Shown: one piece after another, positions 9,591 to 18,714 of the stretch
How the letters are laid out: every line of letters starts with the position of its first letter
Numbering within the stretch: position 1 is the first letter of the stretch
NCBI RefSeq assembly: GCF_001446935.1
Contig: NZ_LKKK01000002.1
Coordinates: 372,001-436,000, forward strand
Reading direction: 5' to 3'
Length of the DNA stretch: 64,000 nucleotides
From: Pseudomonas sp. TTU2014-080ASC
Lineage (GTDB): Bacteria > Pseudomonadota > Gammaproteobacteria > Pseudomonadales > Pseudomonadaceae
Translations under genes and position numbers: made by a program
The notes under the pieces: model-generated
What the model was told of the DNA's origin: nothing
The model's database searches: none
What the model saw: only the letters and a program-made list of their open reading frames with translations

Positions 9591-10457
9591 GTGAATTTGT
9601 TGCAACACATCGCCCAGTCCCGTCATTTGCTTCGCAAGTCCGAGCTAAAGGTCGCCGACTTTGTTCTGCTTGATCCCGCATCGGTTATGCACAGCTCCAT
9701 GGCTGAGCTGGCCCACAGCGTTGGCATCAGCGAGCCGACCATTGTGCGCTTCTGCCGGGCGATCGGTTGTACCGGTTTTCAGGACCTCAAGCTCAAGCTT
9801 GCGCAGAGTCTGGCCGCCGGTGCCAGCTTTGGTCAGTTTGCGATCCATGAAGATGATTCGGTTGCCGATTTCAGCCTGAAAATCTTTGACACCACCCTGC
9901 ACACCTTGATGGAAGTGCGGGAGAAACTCGACACCCAGGCCCTGCAGCGCGCAATCAATGCCGTGAGCAACGCCCAGCGTGTGGAGTTTTACGGTTTTGG
10001 TGCTTCTGGTGCAGTGGCGGCAGACGCTCAGCATAAGTTCTTCCGCCTGCTGCTCAATGCGGCGGCCTACTCTGACCCGCACATGCAGGCGATGAGTGCG
10101 GTGACGTTGAAGCCCAGCGATGTGGCGATATGTATTTCCCAGTCCGGACGCTCCAAAGACTTGCTGACCACCGCCAATCTGGTGCGTGAGACGGGAGCTA
10201 ACCTGATTACCCTGTGCCCGAGTCAGACCCCGCTGGCTGATCTGGCTACGGTGAACCTGGCCATTGATGTACAGGAAGACACCGAAATCTATACGCCGCT
10301 GACCTCGCGCATTGCCCACCTGGTTGTGATCGACGTGTTGGCGATGGGCGTGGCCATGGCGCGTGGGCCTGATCTGGTTAATCACCTTAAGAGTGTTAAG
10401 CGCAGTCTGCGCAGCTTGCGCCTGTCACCTAAGACAATGCGCGCCAGCGAAGACTGA
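9591..10457 (+). CDS. RpiR/HexR-family transcriptional regulator
   Basis: 288 residues starting at GTG. The N-terminal HTH_6 domain has the family signature SMAELAHSVGISEPTIVRFCRAIG (about residues 37-60). A SIS sugar-phosphate-binding domain follows (about 125-255), with FYGFGASG and CISQSGRSKD in the ligand loops. By family it senses a phosphorylated sugar, such as KDPG for HexR. It is divergent from zwf with a palindromic operator between. I do not call it hexR because the true hexR of pseudomonads usually sits in the edd/glk/zwf cluster; this matches the paralogue near pycA. Confidence 0.9.
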   Translation: MNLLQHIAQSRHLLRKSELKVADFVLLDPASVMHSSMAELAHSVGISEPTIVRFCRAIGCTGFQDLKLKLAQSLAAGASFGQFAIHEDDSVADFSLKIFDTTLHTLMEVREKLDTQALQRAINAVSNAQRVEFYGFGASGAVAADAQHKFFRLLLNAAAYSDPHMQAMSAVTLKPSDVAICISQSGRSKDLLTTANLVRETGANLITLCPSQTPLADLATVNLAIDVQEDTEIYTPLTSRIAHLVVIDVLAMGVAMARGPDLVNHLKSVKRSLRSLRLSPKTMRASED

Positions 10458-10476
10458 AGTTATTCGCTTGTTGGCA

Positions 10477-10523
10477 GTTGAAACCGCTTCCACAGAGATC
10501 AAGGCCGTGGGAGCGCTTTCAAC
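10477..10523. repeat. REP-like imperfect inverted repeat
   Basis: Two 17-bp arms (GTTGAAACCGCTTCCAC and GTGGGAGCGCTTTCAAC, 15 of 17 pairs) around a 13-nt loop, just past the RpiR gene. The right arm with its flank GTGGGAGCG...CGCGAA resembles the GTAGGAGCG...CGCGAA extragenic palindromes common in Pseudomonas. It may also end transcription of the regulator gene. Confidence 0.55.
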
Positions 10524-10642
10524 CGCGAATCTCCGCCAGGCTTGCCGCTGAATATTCACCTGACGTTCATCCATCTGCGCTTAAACCGTCATCTGGATTG
10601 GCGACTCTGTAGCTCCCCTTATCTGGCTTGGGAGTCTCACCG

Positions 10643-10864
10643 ATGTCTGTCTATCTGGATCAAGAGCAGCCGAATGTGAACAGTGCGGCCCGCGAGCGCC
10701 GCAAGAAGTTGGATCAGCGCCGCATGGCCTTCCGCCGGGCGATCGAGAATTACACCGAGCAGCGCGAGTTGCAGCAGGCCTTGTCCGATTTCCCGGAACT
10801 GATTGTTACTGGCGTGATTGCCCAGCACTCACGGGCGCAGCGAAGCGCTCAGCCAGGCTATTGA
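10643..10864 (+). CDS. Small hypothetical protein, PA3496-like
   Basis: 73 residues from the ATG at 10643, with GGGAG 7 bases upstream; an in-frame TTG at 10628 is less likely. It is highly charged with no signal or membrane segment: an Arg/Lys-rich stretch (RERRKKLDQRRMAFRRAIE) and then an acidic end. Small pseudomonad proteins with the pattern RRMAFRRAIE.Y.EQR.L are, as I recall, called PA3496-family putative envelope integrity proteins, but I am not sure of that link. Its last 59 bases overlap the 3' end of the convergent LysR gene. Confidence 0.65.
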   Translation: MSVYLDQEQPNVNSAARERRKKLDQRRMAFRRAIENYTEQRELQQALSDFPELIVTGVIAQHSRAQRSAQPGY

Positions 10865-11768
10865 TCAGGCTGCGGTTGTCGCGCACGTAGTTGAAGAAGG
10901 CCTGCGCTACAGGTGACAGGTATTTGCTGCGCGGATGCGCCAGGCACCAGCTGCGATACAGCGGTAATTCAGCCACCGGCAATTCCCGCAGCGCGCCGCA
11001 TTCCAGTTCGCGGCGCGCAGCGTGGCGCGGCAGCAAAGCCACGCCAAGACCTGCCAGTACGCCCTCAAGCTGGCCTTCCATGGACGCAATTTCCAGCGTG
11101 ACGGGGAAGTGCGCGCGTTTCTGGTGACAGAACTCTTCGCAGGCTAGCCGCGTGGCTGAGCCGCTCTCACGCATCAGCAAAGGCCAGGCCGTCAGGTCCT
11201 GTAGGCTCAGGCGCTCCAGCTGACTCAACGGATGATCGGCAGGGGCGACGGCGATGATCGGGTTATTCAGGAACGGCAGGAATTCCAGGTCCATGTCTGT
11301 CGGCACCCGCGACAGGATCATCAGGTCATCGCGGTTGCTGCTCAGGCGCTTGACCACCTGAGCGTGGTTGGTGACTGACATCTTCAAGCTAACTTCGGGA
11401 TATTCGTGGCGAAATTCGGCAAAAAGATGAGGAATAAAGTATTTAGCGCTGGATTCAATCGCCAAGCTCAGCTGGCCTTGCAGGCGTCCCTGCAAGTCGG
11501 CCAATTGCATGTCCAGGCTTTCCAGGCGGCCAAACACATCGTCACTGGCGCGCAGCAGGACTTCGGCAGTTTCGGTGAGGTAGAGCTTCTTGCCGACGTA
11601 ATCAAAAAGTGGCTCGCCGATCAGCTCTTCCAACTGACGAATTTGCAAACTTACGGCGGGTTGTGTGAGTGACATCTCTTCTGCCGCGCGACTGTAGGAC
11701 AGGTTACTGCACACCGAGCGAAATACTTGTAATTGACGAAAAGTCATACGCATCAATGACTTACGCAT
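10806..11768 (-). CDS. LysR-family regulator, PycR-like
   Basis: 320 residues. The N-terminal winged HTH reads FRQLQVFRSVCSNLSYSRAAEEMS, followed by a LysR substrate-binding domain to about residue 300. The gene is divergent from pycA with a 190-bp shared promoter region, the usual place for a LysR regulator of pyruvate carboxylase; the P. aeruginosa counterpart is PycR. An ATG two codons before MTFRQ (complement of 11753) is an equally good start. The 3' end overlaps the small convergent gene. Confidence 0.88.
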   Translation of the reverse strand: MRKSLMRMTFRQLQVFRSVCSNLSYSRAAEEMSLTQPAVSLQIRQLEELIGEPLFDYVGKKLYLTETAEVLLRASDDVFGRLESLDMQLADLQGRLQGQLSLAIESSAKYFIPHLFAEFRHEYPEVSLKMSVTNHAQVVKRLSSNRDDLMILSRVPTDMDLEFLPFLNNPIIAVAPADHPLSQLERLSLQDLTAWPLLMRESGSATRLACEEFCHQKRAHFPVTLEIASMEGQLEGVLAGLGVALLPRHAARRELECGALRELPVAELPLYRSWCLAHPRSKYLSPVAQAFFNYVRDNRSLINSLAERFAAPVSAGQSRQ

Positions 11769-11958
11769 TTATTTTGCCTTTTTAGAAATGCCCCGTTCGG
11801 TCAACTATAAGTCCTTACTAATACTAAACCCAATAAATATTGATTTTTGTTAATCGAGACCTCGGCGTAGTTTTACCGGCATGCCTGCCACATTGATGGC
11901 AGACCCACGTAGGCCGGTTTTGCCGGTTACCTGTTCACGTGATCGAGGAAGCTGGCTC

Positions 11959-13374
11959 GTGATCAAGAAAATTTTGATTGCCAACCGCGGCGAGATTGCA
12001 GTCCGTATCGTTCGCGCTTGCGCCGAGATGGGGATTCGCTCGGTGGCCGTCTATTCAGATGCTGACCGCATGGCGCTGCACGTTAAGCGTGCAGATGAGG
12101 CGCACAGCATTGGTGAAGACCCGCTGGCCGGTTATCTGAACCCGCGTAAGCTGGTCAACCTGGCGGTGGAAACCGGCTGTGATGCCTTGCACCCCGGTTA
12201 TGGCTTCCTCTCTGAAAACGCTGAACTGGCAGAGATTTGCGCCGAACGTGGGATCAAATTTATTGGCCCGAGCGCTGAAGTCATTCGCCGCATGGGCGAC
12301 AAGACCGAAGCTCGCCGCAGCATGATCAAGGCCGGTGTGCCGGTAACGCCGGGCACCGAAGGCAACGTCGCCGATCTGGCAGAAGCCCTGCGTGAAGGTG
12401 ATCGCATCGGTTATCCGGTGATGCTGAAGGCCACTTCCGGTGGCGGCGGCCGTGGTATCCGCCGTTGCAACAGCCGCGAAGAACTGGAACAGGCCTACCC
12501 GCGTGTAATCTCCGAAGCCACCAAGGCATTCGGCAGCGCCGAGGTTTTCCTGGAGAAGTGCATTGTTAATCCGAAGCACATCGAAGCGCAGGTTTTGGCT
12601 GACTCCTTTGGCAACACCGTGCACCTGTTCGAGCGCGACTGCTCGATCCAGCGCCGTAACCAGAAACTGATTGAAATTGCTCCAAGCCCACAGTTGACCC
12701 CCGAGCAGCGTGCCTATATCGGTGACCTCGCGGTGCGTGCAGCAAAAGCCGTGGGTTACGAGAACGCTGGTACTGTGGAGTTCCTCCTGGCTGATGGCGA
12801 GGTGTACTTCATGGAGATGAACACCCGCGTTCAAGTAGAGCACACCATTACCGAAGAAATCACCGGTATCGACATCGTCCGCGAGCAGATTCGCATTGCA
12901 TCGGGCCTTGAGCTGTCGGTAAAGCAGGAAGACATCCAGTATCGCGGTTTCGCCCTGCAGTTCCGGATCAACGCGGAAGACCCGCGCAACGGCTTCCTGC
13001 CGAGCTTCGGCAAGATCACCCGTTACTACGCGCCGGGCGGTCCGGGCGTGCGTACCGATACGGCGATTTACACCGGCTACACCATTCCGCCGTATTACGA
13101 CTCCATGTGCCTGAAGCTGATTGTTTGGGCGCTGACCTGGGAAGAGGCGTTGGCCCGTGGCTCGCGCGCGCTGGATGACATGCGCTTGCAGGGTGTGAAG
13201 ACCACTGCGACCTATTACCAGCAGATTCTCGACAACGACGAGTTCAAGTCAGGGCAGTTCAACACCAGTTTCGTAGAAGAACATCCGGAACTGCTGAACT
13301 ATTCGATCAAACGCAAGCCGGGCGAACTGGCCCTGGCCATCGCTGCTGCAATCGCCGCGCACGCCGGCCTGTGA
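11959..13374 (+). CDS. pycA: Pyruvate carboxylase subunit A (biotin carboxylase)
   Basis: 471 residues from GTG 11959, with GAGGAAG 8 bases upstream. An ATG at 11881 would add 26 unconserved residues. It carboxylates biotin on PycB using ATP and bicarbonate. The biotin carboxylase N-domain starts at KKILIANRGEIAVRIVRA, the ATP-grasp loop is TSGGGGRGIRR, and the catalytic segment MNTRVQVEHTITE and a C-terminal biotin carboxylase domain follow. Only 10 bp separate it from the transcarboxylase gene, so they form one operon. Its product replenishes oxaloacetate. Confidence 0.95.
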   Translation: MIKKILIANRGEIAVRIVRACAEMGIRSVAVYSDADRMALHVKRADEAHSIGEDPLAGYLNPRKLVNLAVETGCDALHPGYGFLSENAELAEICAERGIKFIGPSAEVIRRMGDKTEARRSMIKAGVPVTPGTEGNVADLAEALREGDRIGYPVMLKATSGGGGRGIRRCNSREELEQAYPRVISEATKAFGSAEVFLEKCIVNPKHIEAQVLADSFGNTVHLFERDCSIQRRNQKLIEIAPSPQLTPEQRAYIGDLAVRAAKAVGYENAGTVEFLLADGEVYFMEMNTRVQVEHTITEEITGIDIVREQIRIASGLELSVKQEDIQYRGFALQFRINAEDPRNGFLPSFGKITRYYAPGGPGVRTDTAIYTGYTIPPYYDSMCLKLIVWALTWEEALARGSRALDDMRLQGVKTTATYYQQILDNDEFKSGQFNTSFVEEHPELLNYSIKRKPGELALAIAAAIAAHAGL

Positions 13375-13384
13375 GGAATTGAAA

Positions 13385-15193
13385 ATGGCTAAGAAAATCA
13401 CTGTCACCGATACCATCCTGCGCGACGCCCACCAGTCCCTGATCGCGACCCGCATGCGTCTGGAAGACATGCTGCCGATCTGCGACAAGCTCGACAAAGT
13501 CGGCTACTGGTCGCTGGAAGTCTGGGGCGGCGCGACCTTTGACGCCTGCGTACGCTTCCTTAAGGAAGACCCGTGGGAGCGTCTGCGTAAGCTCAAAGCA
13601 GCACTGCCGAACACCCGTCTGCAGATGCTGCTGCGCGGCCAGAACCTGCTGGGCTACCGCCATTACAGCGATGACGTAGTCCGTGCATTTGTTGCCAAGG
13701 CAGCGGTTAACGGTATCGACGTCTTCCGTATTTTCGACGCCATGAACGATGTGCGTAACCTGCGTGTGGCCATTGAGGCGGTGAAGGCTGCCGGTAAGCA
13801 CGCTCAGGGCACCATCAGCTACACCACCAGCCCGGTGCACACCACTGAGGCGTTTGTGGAACAGGCCAAAGCCATGGCCATGATGGGCGTGGATTCCATC
13901 GCCATTAAAGACATGGCCGGTTTGCTGACACCGTTTGCTACTGCTGAGCTGGTTAAGGCGCTGAAAGATGCGGTGCATCTGCCGGTGTTTATCCACAGCC
14001 ACGACACTGCCGGTATGGGCAGCATGTGCCAGCTCAAGGCGATTGAAGCCGGTGCTGATCACATCGACACAGCGATCTCCAGCTTCGCCTGGGGCACCAG
14101 CCATCCGGGCACTGAGTCGATGGTTGCAGCACTGCGCGGCACCGAATACGACACCGGTCTGGACCTGGCGCTGATTCAGGAAATCGGCATGTACTTCCAC
14201 GCCGTGCGTAAGAAGTACCACCAGTTTGAAAGCGAGTTCACCGCGGTCGATACCCGCGTGCAGGTCAATCAGGTGCCGGGCGGCATGATGAGCAACCTGG
14301 CTAACCAGCTCAAAGAGCAGGGCGCACTGAATCGCATCAACGAAGTGTTCGCGGAAATTCCGCGTGTTCGTGAAGACCTCGGCTTCCCGCCGCTGGTTAC
14401 GCCGACTTCGCAGATCGTCGGTACTCAAGCCGTGTTCAACGTACTGGCTGGCGAGCGCTACAAGACCATCACCAACGAGGTGAAGCTGTACCTGCAAGGC
14501 GGTTACGGCAAGGCGCCGGGCAAGGTCAACGAGCAACTGCGCAAGCAGGCCATCGGTAGCGAAGAGCTGATCGAAGTGCGTCCGGCTGATCTGCTCAAGC
14601 CTGAGCTGTCCCGTTTGCGTGAAGAAATCGGCAGCCTGGCCAAGAGCGAAGAAGATGTACTGACTTACGCCATGTTCCCGGACATTGGCCGCAAGTTCCT
14701 CGAAGAGCGCGCCTCCGGCACGCTGACTCCTGAAGTGCTGCTGCCGATCCCGGAAGCGGGCGCAAGCTCAGCTGTGGGCGGCGAGGGCGTACCGACCGAG
14801 TTCGTCATCGACGTGCACGGCGAAAGCTACCGTGTGGATATAACCGGTGTGGGTGTGAAAGGCGACGGCAAGCGTCACTTCTACCTGTCCATCGACGGTA
14901 TGCCTGAAGAAGTGGTGTTTGAGCCGCTTAACGAGTTTGTCGGCGGTGCCGGTGGCAAGCGTAAGCAGGCCAGCGCGCCGGGCGATGTCAGCACCAGCAT
15001 GCCGGGCAACATCGTTGATGTACTGGTTAAGGTCGGTGATGTGGTTAAGACCGGCCAAGCCGTGCTGATCAGCGAAGCGATGAAGATGGAGACAGAAATC
15101 CAGGCTCCGATCGCCGGGACTGTCACCGCCATTCACGTAGCCAAGGGTGACCGCGTCAACCCAGGCGAAGTGCTGATCGAAATCGAAGGTTAA
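13385..15193 (+). CDS. pycB: Pyruvate carboxylase subunit B (transcarboxylase with biotin carrier)
   Basis: 602 residues from ATG 13385; oadA is the other name in use. The N-terminal HMGL-like barrel begins DTILRDAHQSLIATRMR, followed by the PYC/OADA domain and a C-terminal biotinyl domain with the acceptor lysine in SEAMKMETE (about residue 568). It transfers CO2 from carboxybiotin to pyruvate, giving oxaloacetate. Since no oadB/oadG sodium-pump subunits are present and pycA is directly upstream, it acts as a two-subunit anaplerotic pyruvate carboxylase and not as a decarboxylase pump. A strong terminator follows. Confidence 0.95.
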   Translation: MAKKITVTDTILRDAHQSLIATRMRLEDMLPICDKLDKVGYWSLEVWGGATFDACVRFLKEDPWERLRKLKAALPNTRLQMLLRGQNLLGYRHYSDDVVRAFVAKAAVNGIDVFRIFDAMNDVRNLRVAIEAVKAAGKHAQGTISYTTSPVHTTEAFVEQAKAMAMMGVDSIAIKDMAGLLTPFATAELVKALKDAVHLPVFIHSHDTAGMGSMCQLKAIEAGADHIDTAISSFAWGTSHPGTESMVAALRGTEYDTGLDLALIQEIGMYFHAVRKKYHQFESEFTAVDTRVQVNQVPGGMMSNLANQLKEQGALNRINEVFAEIPRVREDLGFPPLVTPTSQIVGTQAVFNVLAGERYKTITNEVKLYLQGGYGKAPGKVNEQLRKQAIGSEELIEVRPADLLKPELSRLREEIGSLAKSEEDVLTYAMFPDIGRKFLEERASGTLTPEVLLPIPEAGASSAVGGEGVPTEFVIDVHGESYRVDITGVGVKGDGKRHFYLSIDGMPEEVVFEPLNEFVGGAGGKRKQASAPGDVSTSMPGNIVDVLVKVGDVVKTGQAVLISEAMKMETEIQAPIAGTVTAIHVAKGDRVNPGEVLIEIEG

Positions 15194-15197
15194 CCTC

Positions 15198-15252
15198 GAA
15201 GCCCCCGGCTGGTTGAACAGGCATTCAGACGGTTTAGGGGGCTTCTTTTTAT
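15198..15252 (+). terminator. Rho-independent terminator of pycAB
   Basis: GAAGCCCCC (15198-15206) pairs with GGGGGCTTC (15237-15245) across a 30-nt loop, followed by TTTTTATT. Confidence 0.85.
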
Positions 15253-15260
15253 TCCAACAG

Positions 15261-15431
15261 CCGCTGCCTCAGGCAGCGGTTGTGGCAGGCAGACCGGCAG
15301 GTGTGCAGGCCAGGAGCCTAGGGCTCCACGCTTTTAGGTTATGCCCCGGTTTGAGCGCCCGTCGTCCTTCCCCGGATTGGGTGTTCACAGCTGCAGGTAA
15401 CAGCACAACGTGCAGTGGGGCATAACTTTTT
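15261..15431. other. Structured non-coding stretch with terminator-like end
   Basis: Between pycB and the GNAT gene. It holds CCGCTGCC-TCA-GGCAGCGG-type and GGAGC-CTAGG-GCTCC hairpins. It ends in a 10-bp inverted repeat, GTTATGCCCC (15338-15347) and GGGGCATAAC (15417-15426), enclosing 69 nt and followed on the plus strand by TTTTTC. It could be a small RNA ending in an intrinsic terminator or a repeat element. I see no convincing protein in it. Confidence 0.35.
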
Positions 15432-15452
15432 CTTACTCCCTCGCGGGCAGGC

Positions 15453-15908
15453 TCAGAACAGCTTGCGGTACTGGATAAAACCCGACTTTTCAGCAATGCG
15501 CTCGTAGAGCAGCATGGCTTTGCTGTTGCTCTCGTGAGTCAGCCAGTAGGTGCGCGAGCAGCCGTGTTCTTTGGCTTGGGCGTAGACGTATTCGATCAGT
15601 TGGCGGCCCACGCCGTTGCTGCGGGTTTCTTTGCTGATGAACAGGTCTTGCAGGTAGCAGTAATCGCCTTGGGTCCAGGTTGAGCGGTGGTAAATCCACT
15701 GCACCAGGCCGATGGCTTTGCCTTCGTGCCATGCCAGAGCAGCGTTGACCGGCTCGTTCGGGTCAAGGAAGCGTTGCCAGGTGACTTCGCTGGTGGCAGC
15801 GTCAATTTCGGTCATGTAGAAGCGCTGGTAGCCGTGCCAGAGCGGCTTCCAGGCCTCAAGATCAGCGGCGCTGACGGGGCGGATTTCGACGGGTATACGA
15901 ATTGCCAT
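15453..15908 (-). CDS. GNAT-family N-acetyltransferase
   Basis: 151 residues from the ATG at the complement of 15906-15908, with GAGGAAG just upstream; a longer frame to 15986 would run into the asparaginase gene. The acetyl-CoA loop is present as TRSNGVGRQLIEYVYAQAKEHG, preceded by YCYLQDLFIS, and the C-terminus is LLYERIAEKSGFIQYRKLF. This resembles diamine or amino-group acetyltransferases of the GNAT fold, but the substrate cannot be read from sequence. It lies 43 bp behind the asparaginase gene on the same strand and is probably cotranscribed. Confidence 0.85.
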   Translation of the reverse strand: MAIRIPVEIRPVSAADLEAWKPLWHGYQRFYMTEIDAATSEVTWQRFLDPNEPVNAALAWHEGKAIGLVQWIYHRSTWTQGDYCYLQDLFISKETRSNGVGRQLIEYVYAQAKEHGCSRTYWLTHESNSKAMLLYERIAEKSGFIQYRKLF

Positions 15909-15951
15909 GCAGTGCTTCCTCGTCATCAGGGACGCGGGCAGCGCGGTGTTA

Positions 15952-16935
15952 TCAGTCAGCGCGCTCGCCACACAGGTCCAGTGCAAACCAGTATTCGGTC
16001 TCGGCTTGAGTCAGTCCGGCACCGAGTAGAGCGAACAGTTTGCCAAGCGCTGCTTCGCGGGTCATCCCCCCAGCGGAAATCAGTCCGCAACTGGCCAGCT
16101 GGCTGCCAGCGGCATACACCCCGAATTCGACGTGGCCATGGGCGCACTGGCTGATGGCGGCGATTACCACGCCGTTGTCGTGGGCCTCGCGTAGTACAGC
16201 GAGCAGGTCCTGATTGTCAGACGGACCGGTGCCGCTGCCGAAGCACTCCAGCAGCAAACCCTCTACGCCAGTGCTTAGCAATGCACGCAGGTGGCTGGCC
16301 TGCAGGCCGGGATAGAAGGGCAGTACAGCGAGATTGACGGGCTGCCGTACCTGACGGTAATCCAGCTGAGCGGGGATTCTCTCGGCGCGCTCACTCTGAC
16401 GTGGGCGTGGGAGAACCTGAAATGCGTCGAAGTCGTCACTGCTCAGTTTGCTGACCCGGGCACCATGCATCAGGCGCTGGTTGAAGTACAGGTGAACGCC
16501 GTTGCTGACGCCATCGGCGAGTGCGTTCAGTGCGCCGAACAGGTTGCCCCAGGCGTCGCTGTTGTCGGCACCCGCAGGCAGCATCGAGCCACTCAGCAAG
16601 ACCGGCACCGGTAACCCCAGCAGCAGGAAGCTCAGGGCAGCGGCGCTGTAGGCCAGGGTGTCGGTACCATGCAGCAACAACACGCCGTCGCAGCCGTTTG
16701 CAACGCATTCGCGGATTGCCGCGGCCATGGCCAGCCAGTTGTGCTGGGTCATGTTGGCGCTGTCGATAGGTGGCAAGAGGGCGCGGAACTGCCAGCTCGG
16801 CAGAGTGAGGTTTTGCTTCGCCTGTTCGGCGCGCACTCGTTCTTCGAACCCAGACGCTGGGGCCAGGCCGTCCGCGCTCATCTGCATACCGATGGTGCCG
16901 CCGGTGTACAGCAGCAGAATGTTTTTGCAGCCCAT
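15952..16935 (-). CDS. ansA: L-asparaginase (type I, AnsA-like)
   Basis: 327 residues, starting at the ATG complementary to 16933-16935 with GGAG 9 bases upstream; a second ATG five codons earlier lies in that Shine-Dalgarno. It hydrolyses asparagine to aspartate and ammonia. Both asparaginase threonine motifs are present: YTGGTIGM near residue 12 and LLHGTDTLAYSA near 90. There is no signal peptide, so it should be the cytoplasmic enzyme rather than the periplasmic AnsB type. It follows an amino acid:sodium symporter gene, with a hairpin between, and precedes a GNAT gene. Confidence 0.9.
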   Translation of the reverse strand: MGCKNILLLYTGGTIGMQMSADGLAPASGFEERVRAEQAKQNLTLPSWQFRALLPPIDSANMTQHNWLAMAAAIRECVANGCDGVLLLHGTDTLAYSAAALSFLLLGLPVPVLLSGSMLPAGADNSDAWGNLFGALNALADGVSNGVHLYFNQRLMHGARVSKLSSDDFDAFQVLPRPRQSERAERIPAQLDYRQVRQPVNLAVLPFYPGLQASHLRALLSTGVEGLLLECFGSGTGPSDNQDLLAVLREAHDNGVVIAAISQCAHGHVEFGVYAAGSQLASCGLISAGGMTREAALGKLFALLGAGLTQAETEYWFALDLCGERAD

Positions 16936-16970
16936 TCCGGGTCTCCGCATTTGTATGCACTGAATATGAA

Positions 16971-16993
16971 AACAGGGGGCTAGGCCCCCTGTT
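16971..16993 (-). terminator. Terminator hairpin between symporter and asparaginase genes
   Basis: AACAGGGGGC-TAG-GCCCCCTGTT, perfect 10-bp arms. On the minus strand it is followed by TTCATATTC, a modest T-tract, so part of the transcript probably reads through. Confidence 0.75.
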
Positions 16994-17015
16994 TGTGTTG
17001 CGGCGTCGCTTCCGT

Positions 17016-18488
17016 TTAACGCTGGTGGACGCTGTCGCGCACCGCCGCCAGATCATCAGCAGAGGCTGATGGAGTCGGCCAGGAGCTGTTGTCCAGTTTC
17101 AGGTCGCTGAACTTGGACGCGTCAAATACCGGGCTTTTAATACCCGCTTTGATCTGAGCGTCGTAGTCATCCATCACCCGCAGGGCTTTCTTGAACAGCA
17201 GCACCACGGCGGTGAGGTTAGCCAGTGCCAACAGGCCCATGGTCAGGTCGGCAAAGCCGAACACGGTGGTCAGGTCTTGCAGCGAGCCCCACATGATCAG
17301 GCTGATCACCAGTACGCGGTAAACCACCAGCATGCCGCGGTTTTTGGTGAAGAAACTCAGCGCATTCTCGCCCAGGTAGTAGTTGTAAACCAAGGTGGTG
17401 AAGGCAAACAGTACCAGAGCCGAACTGACAAAGATCTTGCCCCAGTCGCCGACCTGCGAGGCCATGGCGTTTTGGGTCAGCAGCACGCCTTCCATTTCCA
17501 TGCCCGGCTGATAGATGCCCGACAGCAGGATGATCAGCGCAGTGCTGGTGCAGACCAAGATGGTGTCGATAAATACGCTCAGCGACTGCACGATACCTTG
17601 AGCCGCCGGGTGCTTGACCTCCGCCACGGCAGCCACGTTCGGTGCGCTGCCCAGACCTGCTTCGTTAGAGAACAGGCCACGTTTAACACCCCAGACAATC
17701 GCCGCGCCCATGCCGCCTGCGAAGGCTGGCTCCAGGCCGAAGGCACTGCGCACGATCAGCATTAGAGTATCCGGCACCACATTCAGGTTCATGCCCAAAA
17801 TCACCAGCGCCATGCCGATGTAGGAAATGCCCATGATCGGCACCATTACGTCGGCCATACCGGCAATGCGTTTGATGCCGCCGAAGATGATGGCGCCAAT
17901 CACAGCCACCAGAATCAGGCCGCTGCCGAAGGTGGGGATGTTGAAGGTGTCATGCAGCGAAGTGGCAACGGTGTACGACTGCAAGGCGTTGAAGCCAAAG
18001 CCGAAGGTCACCAGCAGCAGCACCGAGAACAGTACGGCCATGCCACGGTTGCCCAGGCCCTGCTGAATGTAGAAGGCCGGACCGCCACGGTAGGTGCCGT
18101 CTGCCTGACGCTCTTTGTACAGCTGACCGAGGGTGCATTCGAAGTAACTGGTGGCCATGCCCAGCAGCGCCACTACCCACATCCAGAACACCGCGCCCGG
18201 TCCGCCGAGCATGATGGCGACCGCCACACCGGCAATGTTGCCTGCGCCAACGCGCCCGGCTACCGACAGCATCAGTGCCTGGAAGGAGCTGAGCTGGCCC
18301 GGCTGACGTTTGAACGCCTCGCCGAAGATGCGGAACATGTCGCCGAAGTAGCGGAACTGGACGAATTTCGAGCGGATGGTGAAGTACAGGCCAAGGCCTA
18401 CCAGCACGACGATCAGCACCTTGCCCCAGAGGAGATCGTTGACGACCCCCATCGCGCTCAATATCTGCAAGTAAATGTCTTTAAGCAT
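17016..18488 (-). CDS. Sodium:alanine/glycine symporter (AGCS family)
   Basis: 490 residues with about 11 membrane helices. The family features GRVGAGNIAGVAVAI (about residues 80-95), a long hydrophobic core and GLFSNEAGLGSAPNVAA (about 270) are clear. It imports alanine or glycine together with Na+ at the inner membrane. It is transcribed ahead of asparaginase and a GNAT gene, and is divergent from an XRE-type regulator, which may control it; that is inference from position. Confidence 0.92.
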   Translation of the reverse strand: MLKDIYLQILSAMGVVNDLLWGKVLIVVLVGLGLYFTIRSKFVQFRYFGDMFRIFGEAFKRQPGQLSSFQALMLSVAGRVGAGNIAGVAVAIMLGGPGAVFWMWVVALLGMATSYFECTLGQLYKERQADGTYRGGPAFYIQQGLGNRGMAVLFSVLLLVTFGFGFNALQSYTVATSLHDTFNIPTFGSGLILVAVIGAIIFGGIKRIAGMADVMVPIMGISYIGMALVILGMNLNVVPDTLMLIVRSAFGLEPAFAGGMGAAIVWGVKRGLFSNEAGLGSAPNVAAVAEVKHPAAQGIVQSLSVFIDTILVCTSTALIILLSGIYQPGMEMEGVLLTQNAMASQVGDWGKIFVSSALVLFAFTTLVYNYYLGENALSFFTKNRGMLVVYRVLVISLIMWGSLQDLTTVFGFADLTMGLLALANLTAVVLLFKKALRVMDDYDAQIKAGIKSPVFDASKFSDLKLDNSSWPTPSASADDLAAVRDSVHQR

Positions 18489-18714
18489 TGTGTCGCCTCG
18501 TCTTAGCAGGGCTCCTCTGAATGCGGTCTGGGCGGCTATCGCCAGGCTTTCAGAGTGCTCTCACTTATTTCTTATGTATGGGGTGCTCCACAGCGCGGGC
18601 ACACAGACCGGGCATATTTGTTGACTGGCGTTCATCGTGCAATTTCGCGTGTGGAGGCGACATGGCGCGACCTGATGCTAAAATAGCGTCGCTCGCATCA
18701 CATGGACGTCTGAC

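Noticed and set aside
11881..11958. N-terminal extension of pycA
   Set aside because: The Shine-Dalgarno lies inside this stretch and biotin carboxylases begin at the KKILIANRGE segment.
13307..14536. 409-codon open frame opposite pycB
   Set aside because: Antisense to the conserved transcarboxylase; His/Gln-rich shadow with no recognisable family.
15338..15426. Integron attC site
   Set aside because: The repeat has GTT at the left and AAC at the right, the reverse of attC end orientation (RYYYAAC...GTTRRRY), and there is no integrase or cassette-like gene.
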